Source: an uncultured Bacteroidota bacterium
GTDB taxonomy: Bacteria > Bacteroidota > Bacteroidia > 2-12-FULL-35-15
Length of the DNA stretch: 64,000 nt
Reading direction: 5' to 3'
NCBI GenBank assembly: GCA_903847205.1
Contig: CAINDA010000051.1
Location: forward strand, 36,400-100,399
The position numbers and the translations under genes are program-made. Each line of letters opens with the position of its first letter. Position 1 is the stretch's first letter. The notes below the pieces were generated by a model, which saw only the letters and a program-made list of their open reading frames with translations, did not search any database and was not told the DNA's origin. This document shows positions 57,157 to 64,000 of the stretch, piece by piece.

Positions 57157-59112
57157 ATGAGATTATCAGTAATCATTGTCAATTACAATGTGCAGCATTT
57201 TTTAGAGCAATGCCTTCACTCAGTGCGCAAAGCTTCAAAAAATATAACTGCTGAAGTATTTGTTGTTGATAATAATTCAGTCGATGGTTCAATGGCAATG
57301 GTGAAGGAGAAGTTTCCTGAGGTTAAGTTAATCGAGAATAAAAAAAATACAGGTTTTTCTTATGCCAACAACCAGGCTATAAAAATTGCAGGCGGAGAAT
57401 ATATTTTATTGCTTAACCCTGATACTGTTGTTGAAGAAGATACTTTCGAAAAGATACTTTCCTTTATGGATGAACACCCGTCTGCAGGCGGATTAGGCGT
57501 AAAAATGCTGGATGGCAAGGGGAAATTTTTACCGGAATCAAAACGCGGTCTGCCCACTCCTGCAGTTGCTTTCTATAAAATGTTCGGATTAGCCGGCATG
57601 TTTCCTAAATCAAAAACATTCGGCAGATACCATCTGGGCTTTTTGGATGAAAACGAAACACATGAAGTGGAAATTCTTGCCGGTGCATTTATGCTGCTTC
57701 GCAAATCAGTGTTAGATAAAATCGGACTGCTTGATGAAACTTTTTTTATGTACGGCGAGGATATTGATTTATCTTACCGTATTATTCTGGGCGGATATAA
57801 AAATTACTATTTCCCTGAAACCCGCATCATTCATTATAAAGGAGAGAGCACAAAAAAAAGCAGCATCAATTATGTATTTGTTTTTTACAGAGCAATGGCA
57901 ATTTTTGCTCAGAAACATTTTTCACAAAAAAACGCAAAACTTTTTTCGCTGCTCATCAACGCAGCAATTTATTTTCGTGCAGGAGCAGCAATATTCATCA
58001 GGTTTTTAAAATCAATTGCTTTACCGGCCTTTGATTTCGCTGTGATAATGGGTGGTTTAATATTCATTAAAAATCAATACGAAAAAAATATTAAATTTAT
58101 TGAAGGCGGTTCTTACTCCGAATCCCTTGTTGCTATAGCGTTTTCAACATACATCATTATTTGGGTTTTTACCGTATTCCTCAGCGGAGGCTATGATAAA
58201 CCGATTCGATTACTCCGCATTTTCAGGGGAGTATTGATTGGTACTGGAATAATTTTAGCCGGTTATTCATTGCTGCCGGAAGCCTACCGCTTTTCACGTG
58301 CATTGATTTTACTGGGTACGGTTTGGGTAATAGCCTCCTATTTACTTTCCAGACTTATCTTTCATATTTCTGGTTTAAACGGGTTCAGTTTGAACCCTAA
58401 TGGAAGTAAACGCATTGTCATTATTGGCAGTCCAAAGGAGTTTGAACGTGTGAACGGACTGCTGAAGCAGACACATATATCAACAGGTTTTCTTGGTTTT
58501 GTGAGCGCCGATGAAACAGACAGCAGCCACCATAATTATGTCGGAAACATCAATCAGATTGAAGAAGTAATTGAAATTTATAAAATCAATGAAGTGATTT
58601 TCTGCTCCAGCGATATTACTTCTCAGGATATTATCAGCTATATGCACACACTTGTTTCGGCTGATATTGATTTTAAAATTGCACCGCCGGAAAGCTTGTC
58701 AATAATAGGAAGTAACTCAATTGATACCGCCGGCGATTTATATATTATAGATGTAAATTCGGTAAGCAAACCCAAAAACAGAAGAAATAAACGTTTGTTT
58801 GATGTCCTTGCAAGTATTGTATTTATAGTTCTTTCGCCTGTTTGGATTTTATTTCAATCCAATAAAACCGGTTTTGTGAAAAATATATTTTCAGTTTTAT
58901 TCAATTATAAATCATGGGTGGGATACGGCAGTGATGACTGCGGACATCTCCCGAAATTAAAACAATCAGTATTATCTCCTGCCGATGCATTTAAAAAAAT
59001 GGGCATTACAGCAGATACGCGCCGGCGCCTTCACCTGGCATATTCAAAAGATTATAAAATCGAAAACGATTTGAATATTGTTTGGAAGTGTTTGAAAATG
59101 CTTGGGAATTAA
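57157..59112 (+). CDS. Fused GT2 glycosyltransferase and membrane CoA-binding/sugar-transferase-like protein
   Basis: 651 residues. Residues 1-240 are a family 2 glycosyltransferase of the WbbL/rhamnosyltransferase type: SVIIVNYNVQHFLEQCL, VDNNSVDGS, NTGFSYANNQA, LLLNPDTVVEED (DxD-like) and FMYGEDIDLSYRI. Then come four or five membrane helices (about 265-400), a Rossmann/CoA-binding-like domain (about 415-540, KRIVIIGSPKEFERVNGL) and a C-terminal part with a membrane segment (RLFDVLASIVFIVLSPVWIL) typical of the PssY/WbaP polyprenyl-phosphate sugar transferase membrane region but without the catalytic C-terminal domain. Fusion suggests sugar transfer to a lipid at the inner membrane for exopolysaccharide or LPS. 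8-bp repeats abut its start. Confidence 0.8.
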   Translation: MRLSVIIVNYNVQHFLEQCLHSVRKASKNITAEVFVVDNNSVDGSMAMVKEKFPEVKLIENKKNTGFSYANNQAIKIAGGEYILLLNPDTVVEEDTFEKILSFMDEHPSAGGLGVKMLDGKGKFLPESKRGLPTPAVAFYKMFGLAGMFPKSKTFGRYHLGFLDENETHEVEILAGAFMLLRKSVLDKIGLLDETFFMYGEDIDLSYRIILGGYKNYYFPETRIIHYKGESTKKSSINYVFVFYRAMAIFAQKHFSQKNAKLFSLLINAAIYFRAGAAIFIRFLKSIALPAFDFAVIMGGLIFIKNQYEKNIKFIEGGSYSESLVAIAFSTYIIIWVFTVFLSGGYDKPIRLLRIFRGVLIGTGIILAGYSLLPEAYRFSRALILLGTVWVIASYLLSRLIFHISGLNGFSLNPNGSKRIVIIGSPKEFERVNGLLKQTHISTGFLGFVSADETDSSHHNYVGNINQIEEVIEIYKINEVIFCSSDITSQDIISYMHTLVSADIDFKIAPPESLSIIGSNSIDTAGDLYIIDVNSVSKPKNRRNKRLFDVLASIVFIVLSPVWILFQSNKTGFVKNIFSVLFNYKSWVGYGSDDCGHLPKLKQSVLSPADAFKKMGITADTRRRLHLAYSKDYKIENDLNIVWKCLKMLGN

Positions 59113-60755
59113 TTTGATAATTTTTTAATAATCCTGAAGCGGATAAGCCAGGAATAAATAATCAATGCGAGGGATAAATACATGAGTGCTCTTGCAATAT
59201 AATCGCCGTGACGGGTATAAAATGTGAGCTCACTGCTCAATTTAACCTGCCCTTCAACAGCATCAGGAGTCCACCATGATGTTGGCTGCAGTATTTCGCC
59301 TCTGTCATTTATAATGCAGGAAATACCGGTATTCGCAGAGCGGACAATGTATCTCCGCGTTTCAATTGCTCTCAATGTACCATATCTCAAATGCTGTTTA
59401 TAACCAGGGGTATCGCCCCACCAGCCGTCGTTGGTGATGATTGCAATAAGCTGTGCCCCGTTTTTTACATATTCCGAAACATACTCTCCGTAAACGCTTT
59501 CATAGCAGACAACAGGAGCAATTTTTAATTTTCCGTCAGGCGACATAAATACGCTGCGTTCGGTCTGAGTTCCCAGACTGCCGGTGGTACCGCCTAAATC
59601 AACTGCTAATTTGCCAAGGTATTTAAAAACTGCCGGAAAGGGCATCCTTTCAACCCCGGGAACTAATTTCGATTTATGATAAATTTGTATCCGGCTGCTG
59701 CTGTCAACCTGCAATGCCGTATTGTAAGCATCATAAAAGGCATCCTGCGTTGTAAATTTGCGGGCAGTGGCCGACAATGGTTCATTTTTTTTATACACTT
59801 TAGCAGTAGAAGCGCCAATAACAATTTTAAGTTTTGGGTATGATTTTAAAAATTGTTTTAACGTTTTGATGCTGCTGCTCTGCATTAATTCACCCTCCCA
59901 AAGCTCTTCTGTTAAAGCGGTTTCGGGTAAAATCAAATAGTCGTCAGCGGTATCTGCTTTTTGTTTTGCAAGCCCGATCATTTTCTGCAGCTGCTCCTCA
60001 TACCCGCCGGCAACAAACTTTTCGTTGTAAGGATCAATATTGGGCTGCACAATTACTGCCCTGATACTTTTTGCATTGGCAGGTGATGTATAAAAATATG
60101 AAACAAGAAAAGATAAAATAATCGGGATTATTATTACCGATAAAATAATTGCAAGAGAACGCATTTTCTGTTTTCCGCCAAGGCTCCTCTCTTCAACTGC
60201 GGCTTCCGGATTTATTATTCCTAAAATAAATTTAAAAATTAAAACGTTTGCAGCCAGCAGCCAAAGGCTTCCGCCGAAAACTCCGGTGTACTCGTACCAT
60301 TGAATCCAGCTTGGAGTAATTGCAAATGAGTTGCCGAGCGTAAGCCATGTCCAGGTTAAATCCCAATCGAGATGGAGAAATTCAAATGTAATCCAAAAGC
60401 AAATGAAGAGTAAACTTCCCCATTTTTCTCCAATGCGTTTTTTTACTTTATGAGCCAAAGTAAAAGTTATCGTCATTAATAATGCGTTGGCCATAATCGC
60501 CATAACGCTGCCGCCTACTGTAGAGTTTTTCAGCCACCAGGTAGTTAATATATTCCATGAAAAAAATGTAAGATAGCTGCAAGCAAAAAGAGTAAGTGAT
60601 TTGTATTTCTCTGGATTATGAAATACAGTATGTTCCACCATTAAAAGGGGGGCAAAGGCGATAAAAAGCAAGGGGACAAAACCATTTGGAAACCAACCGA
60701 AGGCGAGCAGAACGCCGCTTAACAGCGAAAATAGATACAGCTGATAGGTTTTCAT
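59109..60755 (-). CDS. lnt: Apolipoprotein N-acyltransferase
   Basis: 548 residues. Six N-terminal membrane helices (about 1-215), then a nitrilase-like domain (about 225-500) with catalytic Glu in DYLILPETALTEELW, Lys in FKYLGKLA-neighbourhood (YHKSKLVPGVERMPF), and Cys in VCYESVYGEYV, and a final membrane helix (ALMYLSLALIIYSWLIRF). Transfers the third acyl chain to the N-terminal cysteine of lipoproteins, which are abundant in this window. Its stop overlaps the stop of the convergent glycosyltransferase gene by 4 bases (59109-59112). Confidence 0.9.
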   Translation of the reverse strand: MKTYQLYLFSLLSGVLLAFGWFPNGFVPLLFIAFAPLLMVEHTVFHNPEKYKSLTLFACSYLTFFSWNILTTWWLKNSTVGGSVMAIMANALLMTITFTLAHKVKKRIGEKWGSLLFICFWITFEFLHLDWDLTWTWLTLGNSFAITPSWIQWYEYTGVFGGSLWLLAANVLIFKFILGIINPEAAVEERSLGGKQKMRSLAIILSVIIIPIILSFLVSYFYTSPANAKSIRAVIVQPNIDPYNEKFVAGGYEEQLQKMIGLAKQKADTADDYLILPETALTEELWEGELMQSSSIKTLKQFLKSYPKLKIVIGASTAKVYKKNEPLSATARKFTTQDAFYDAYNTALQVDSSSRIQIYHKSKLVPGVERMPFPAVFKYLGKLAVDLGGTTGSLGTQTERSVFMSPDGKLKIAPVVCYESVYGEYVSEYVKNGAQLIAIITNDGWWGDTPGYKQHLRYGTLRAIETRRYIVRSANTGISCIINDRGEILQPTSWWTPDAVEGQVKLSSELTFYTRHGDYIARALMYLSLALIIYSWLIRFRIIKKLSN

Positions 60756-61077
60756 CTAATTAATTTTGCAGCGAAAGTACGAAAGTTCGTTTAAGAATTA
60801 TTTCAAAAAGTAAAATTTAAAATCAAGCTCAAAATATTAAGTGTTTTATTGTTAATTCAGCCTGCTGCCAAAGCTCGCACGAATGTTTGTGGTTTTATTA
60901 TGCCGATGCGTTGTTAAAAACAATAAATATCAGGTAAATAAATAGGAATGTATTTTTAATTGAAATAGGTTTGTAGAAAAATATTAGGCATTATAAAAGC
61001 ACGATGTATAAAAGCTCTGCTTTGTTTCAATATTAGTATAAATTAATGATTAATAATTTTTTTATTAATTTTTGGTG
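60756..61077. other. Intergenic region upstream of lnt and of the QAGRDIN gene pair
   Basis: 322 bases without a gene. TACTTTCG on the minus strand (near 60775-60782) is close to a -7 element for lnt; TAGGTTTG at 60966-60973 on the plus strand is a perfect -7 but lies about 105 bases before the next start and has no clear -33. No hairpin or repeat was seen. Confidence 0.4.
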
Positions 61078-61368
61078 ATGAAAAAGAAAGAACCACAGCA
61101 AGCAAAGACATTTTATGAAAAGGTTGAAAGTTATTGGAAAAATAATAAAATAATTGTCATTGTTGTTATTATTGTTGGAGCAACGATTGGAATAGCTGGG
61201 TTTACAGATGCGGTAAAAAAAATCAAGAATACCCTTTTGGGCAAAGATGAAATACAAAAAGAATCTAATGTTATAAATCATCAGGAAATAAACGGCAACG
61301 GAAACATTCAAGCAGGTAGAGATATAAACATTATAAAAAAAGATTCTGTTGTTAAATCTGGAAAATAA
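61078..61368 (+). CDS. Small membrane protein with GNGNIQAGRDIN motif
   Basis: About 96 residues from the ATG at 61078 (TTG and GTG codons precede it). A basic N-terminus (MKKKEPQQAKTFYEKVESYW) and one membrane helix (IIVIVVIIVGATIGIAGFTD) are followed by a soluble tail ending EINGNGNIQAGRDINIIKKD. The GNGN-x-QAGRDIN phrase recurs at the N-terminus of the next protein, encoded 3 bases downstream. The phrase resembles short G-N-x-Q repeats that form beta-stacks. With the helix, the tail probably faces the periplasm or cytoplasm depending on topology, positive-inside suggests the N-terminus is cytoplasmic. Function unknown. Confidence 0.7.
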   Translation: MKKKEPQQAKTFYEKVESYWKNNKIIVIVVIIVGATIGIAGFTDAVKKIKNTLLGKDEIQKESNVINHQEINGNGNIQAGRDINIIKKDSVVKSGK

Positions 61369-61371
61369 AAT

Positions 61372-63156
61372 ATGCGAAAATTTCTTTTCATAACACTTTA
61401 CATTCTCTTTGCTATGCCTTTACTTGCTCAGCAGAAAATAAATGGAAATGGGAATAAGCAAGCGGGTAGAGATATTAACTATAACATTACCAAAAACTAT
61501 GCGCCGGTTATCCCAAAACCTAAAAAAACTATTCCTATAACCCCTTTCGATACAACCAAGGGAAGCTTTAATGTTTTGCTTTTGCCTTTTCAGCCCTTGG
61601 AGAAATGTTTATTCAAAAAAACAGATATTGAAAACACCATTATCTCCCGGCTCCATGACTTAAATGAAAATGATTCATTGAACTTACAGGTGAAATATGA
61701 CACATTGGATTGTGTGCATACCTATGCAGAAGCGAAGGCTATTGGAAAGAAACTGAAAGCGTCAATGGTAATCTGGGGCGATCTTTATGACCATTGCTCT
61801 AGTGATACAAATGAAGCTTGTTTAAAGTTTGTGAATATTTACACTGGTGAAAAAAGAGAAACTGGAATTGAAAAAATGGCAAGCTTAAGCGAAGTGAAAC
61901 AGGGCAAGCTTCAAAAAGATGTTGATTATATTATTTATTGGGTTCAAGGTACACGGGCTTTAGAAAAAAATAATTATATCAAAGCATTATCATTATTTAG
62001 GCATTTGGAGAAATCAAATAATGGTAATATTAATTTGCTTTTTGGGATCGGAGAGTGTTACCAATATTTAAATCAATACGATAAAGTAGTAGCTTATTTC
62101 AATAAAGCCATTGAACTGAACCCGCAAGATGCTAATGCATATAATAACAGGGGAACTGCTTATTATGATTTAAAACAAGACCACAACGCCATAGCTGATT
62201 ATAATAAAGCCATAGAATTGAATCCGCAATATGTTTTTGCATATCAAAACAGGGGAAATGCTTATTATGATTTAAAACAATACGATAAAGTCATAGCCGA
62301 TTTAAATAAAGTCATTGAATTAAATCCGCAAAATGCTGTGGCATATTATAACAAGGGAAATACTTATTATGATTTAAAACAATACGATAAATCCATGGCG
62401 GATTTTAATAAGGCTATAGAATTAAATCCCCAATATTTTGATGCATACGTCAACGTTGGAATTGCATACACTAGTTTAAAACAATACGATAAAGCAATAG
62501 CAGCTTTTAATAAAGGCCTAGCATTAAACCCTGAATCGCCTGTGGTATATATTAACAGGGGAATTGTTTATGTTGATTTAAAACAATACGATAAAGCCAT
62601 GGCCGATTATAATAAAGCCATAGACCTTAATCCGAAATTTGCTGATGCATATAAATGCAGGGGAACTTGTTATAATGATAATTTAAAACTTTCCAACATT
62701 GCTATGGCTGATCTTAATAAAGCCATAGAACTTAATCCGAAATTTGCTGATGCTTATATTAACAGGGGAGTTGTTTATTTTGATTTAAAACAATACGATA
62801 AAGCCTTAGCCGATTGTAATAAAGCTATAGAATTAAATCCCGAATTTTATTTGGCATATAATACCAGGGGAGGGGCTTATTGTTATTTAAAACAATACGA
62901 TAAAGCCATAGCCGATTTTAATAAAGTTATAGAACTAAATCCACAATATGCTGGGGCATATGATAACAGGGGAATTGTTTATAATGAATTAAAACAATAT
63001 GATAAAGCCATAACCGATTACAATAAAGCCATAGAATTGAATCCGCAAGATGCTGAGACATACATTATCAGGGGAAAAGCTTACGAACAAAGCAATCAAC
63101 CAGAAAAGGCAAAGGAAGATTTTGCCAAAGCGAAAGAATTAAACCAAAAGAAATAA
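61372..63156 (+). CDS. Exported TPR protein with GNGNKQAGRDIN motif
   Basis: 594 residues. Signal peptide (FLFITLYILFAMPLLAQ) and, right after it, QKINGNGNKQAGRDINYN, matching the tail of the upstream gene product. Residues about 65-175 are an alpha/beta domain (SFNVLLLPFQPLEKCLFKKT, IGKKLKASMVIWGDLYDHC) like the nucleotide-free TolB/CsgG-style domain found before TPRs in Bacteroidota. From about 190 there are 12 TPRs, most of them nearly identical 34-residue units (NRGTAYYDLKQDHNAIADYN and so on). 102-bp DNA repeats underlie them, so the copy number may vary between strains. Close spacing (3 bases) to the upstream gene indicates one operon. Role unknown. Confidence 0.8.
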   Translation: MRKFLFITLYILFAMPLLAQQKINGNGNKQAGRDINYNITKNYAPVIPKPKKTIPITPFDTTKGSFNVLLLPFQPLEKCLFKKTDIENTIISRLHDLNENDSLNLQVKYDTLDCVHTYAEAKAIGKKLKASMVIWGDLYDHCSSDTNEACLKFVNIYTGEKRETGIEKMASLSEVKQGKLQKDVDYIIYWVQGTRALEKNNYIKALSLFRHLEKSNNGNINLLFGIGECYQYLNQYDKVVAYFNKAIELNPQDANAYNNRGTAYYDLKQDHNAIADYNKAIELNPQYVFAYQNRGNAYYDLKQYDKVIADLNKVIELNPQNAVAYYNKGNTYYDLKQYDKSMADFNKAIELNPQYFDAYVNVGIAYTSLKQYDKAIAAFNKGLALNPESPVVYINRGIVYVDLKQYDKAMADYNKAIDLNPKFADAYKCRGTCYNDNLKLSNIAMADLNKAIELNPKFADAYINRGVVYFDLKQYDKALADCNKAIELNPEFYLAYNTRGGAYCYLKQYDKAIADFNKVIELNPQYAGAYDNRGIVYNELKQYDKAITDYNKAIELNPQDAETYIIRGKAYEQSNQPEKAKEDFAKAKELNQKK

Positions 63157-63238
63157 CCTGAAATGGCTGGGTCCTGCAACACCAATAAAGGCGGGAAAGT
63201 CAGCACAGCAGGTCACTGCATAAACAAGCGGTATCATA
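63157..63238. other. Spacer before the 21-bp array
   Basis: 82 bases following the TPR gene stop. It has no clear hairpin; the last 20 bases already contain a degenerate half unit (TAAACAAGCGGTATCATA) of the array. Confidence 0.4.
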
Positions 63239-63658
63239 TAAACATTTCATGCAATGATATCAACACTTCACTAAGCGGCATAAACGCTTAACGCAATGGT
63301 ATAAACACTTCACTGAGTAGCATAAACACTTCACGCAATGATATAAACAGTTCACTGAGCGGCATAAACACTTCACGCAATGGTGTAAACAGTTCACTGA
63401 GCCGCATAAATACTTCACGCAGCGGTATAAACAGTTCACGCAATGGTGTAAACAGTTCACTGAGCCGCATAAACACTTCACGCAGCGGTGTAAACAGTTC
63501 ACTGAGCCGCATAAACAGTTCACGCAATGGTGTAAACAGTTCACTGAGCCGCATAAATACTTCACGCAATGATATAAACAGTTCACGCAATGGTGTAAAC
63601 AGTTCACTGAGCCGCATAAATACTTCACGCAATGGTATAAACAGTTCACGCAATAATA
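63239..63658. repeat. 21-bp tandem repeat array, exactly 20 units, two alternating types
   Basis: Twenty contiguous units of exactly 21 bases. Consensus TAAACASTTCAC followed by either TGAGCCGCA-like (type A) or GCAATGGTR-like (type B) nine bases. Order of types is B A B A B A B A B B A B A B A B B A B B, so a 42-bp dimer repeats with small exceptions. No unique spacers separate the units. Heptapeptide frames are open in several frames on both strands but lack start signals; the array is treated as non-coding. The period equals two DNA turns, as in the 13-kb array. Confidence 0.92.
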
Positions 63659-64000
63659 TAAATACCGCTGTATAGTATCTCTGCATTCCCCTGCGGCTAA
63701 ACGACTTTACACCGTTTTAACAAACTCCTTGCGCAGGCATATCAAAGAATAATTGCAGGCCTTTTGTTAATAGATGTTAATTTCATAACATTTAATAATA
63801 TCCTCCGTTATACATTCAAGAAAACAAAATAATAATTCTTCATTCTTTAAAAACCTGTTTGCATTGCATGAAATAAAATTACTCTTTAAATAAACCAAAC
63901 AGATAATTCAGGCTTTGTAAGCTATCGCTCTGGGTGTCTTTAAAAAAGGAGGAAATATAAACATGCACCGTAATAAGCAGCTATAGCATACAGGTTAACA
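63659..64000. other. Non-coding region at window end
   Basis: 342 bases with no gene of normal size. A strong ribosome-binding sequence (AGGAGG at 63947-63952) stands 10 bases before ATG at 63963, which opens only seven codons (MHRNKQL, stop at 63984-63986). Strong Shine-Dalgarno sequences are rare in Bacteroidota, so a leader peptide or a longer gene with a nearby alternative start beyond the window is possible. Confidence 0.35.

Noticed and set aside
63239..63658. CRISPR array
   Set aside because: Units are contiguous without unique spacers, too short for repeat-spacer organisation, and no cas gene is present.
63260..63686. Minus-strand frames with cysteine-rich or LFTPLRE-type heptad repeats
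   Set aside because: They are forced open by the 21-bp period; several frames on both strands are open at once and no start signal, signal peptide or flanking domain supports translation.
1..64000. tRNA, rRNA or riboswitch genes
   Set aside because: No T-loop GTTCRAATC with matching arms, rRNA cores or riboswitch signatures were seen while reading both strands.

Overview
The window is AT-rich DNA from a member of the Bacteroidota, probably an environmental, gliding-type lineage. The evidence is a GldM homologue, a PorP/SprF outer-membrane protein, two proteins ending in the type B (gliding-motility-associated) type IX secretion sorting domain, many lipoproteins and leucine-rich-repeat exoproteins, an MqnE of the futalosine menaquinone route, and many start-proximal promoters of the Bacteroidota form TTTG ... 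TAnnTTTG. No tRNA, rRNA, CRISPR array or transposase gene was recognised.

Layout. 1-1.7 kb: 5' part of a secreted GEVED/Ig-like protein that runs off the window. 2.1-6.5 kb: a TerB-like protein, then a PAS histidine kinase, a receiver-Crp/Fnr regulator, a universal stress protein and a small conserved protein, probably one sensory/stress unit. 7-11.9 kb: a TolC-MacA-MacB-type tripartite efflux operon. 12.1-16.9 kb: a Blc lipocalin, a 14-unit 21-bp repeat array behind a strong promoter, and small secreted proteins and lipoproteins. 17.1-17.8 kb: four tandem genes for 40-41-residue membrane peptides. 17.9-24.4 kb: a universal-stress-protein remnant, VTT/DedA-like and coiled-coil proteins, a broken hpf gene, a calcium-type P-ATPase and a DUF983 protein. 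24.5-38.7 kb: a T9SS-exported NIDO protein, two LRR paralogues, an exported alpha/beta hydrolase, a PLP dehydratase, a TlpA-like thioredoxin, DUF1761, a Tat-exported superoxide dismutase, a biotin carrier protein and an M1 aminopeptidase. 38.9-44.5 kb: TPR protein, pheS, cyclophilin, mqnE and an OmpR-type regulator. 44.6-51.5 kb: PorP, a minimal T9SS-sorted lipoprotein, a small membrane protein, an ECF sigma factor, orphan gldM and a large LRR protein. 51.5-60.8 kb: AddB-like nuclease, rRNA methyltransferase, recR, an interrupted four-helix-bundle gene flanked by 8-bp repeat arrays, a fused glycosyltransferase and lnt. 61-64 kb: a two-gene unit sharing a GNGN-x-QAGRDIN motif, one member carrying 12 TPRs, followed by an array of exactly twenty 21-bp repeats.

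The sensor-regulator-USP unit, the hpf remnant, USP remnant and P-ATPase suggest a chromosome segment rich in stress or low-energy functions (inference). The PorP, GldM, ECF sigma and sorting-domain genes form a type IX secretion neighbourhood. The least explained parts are the tandem micro-protein family with duplicated ECF-like promoters, the two 21-bp arrays, the 8-bp arrays around the four-helix-bundle gene, and the QAGRDIN gene pair. Two genes (hpf and the four-helix-bundle gene) carry clean in-frame stop codons in otherwise intact frames, which look like recent decay or sequence error.
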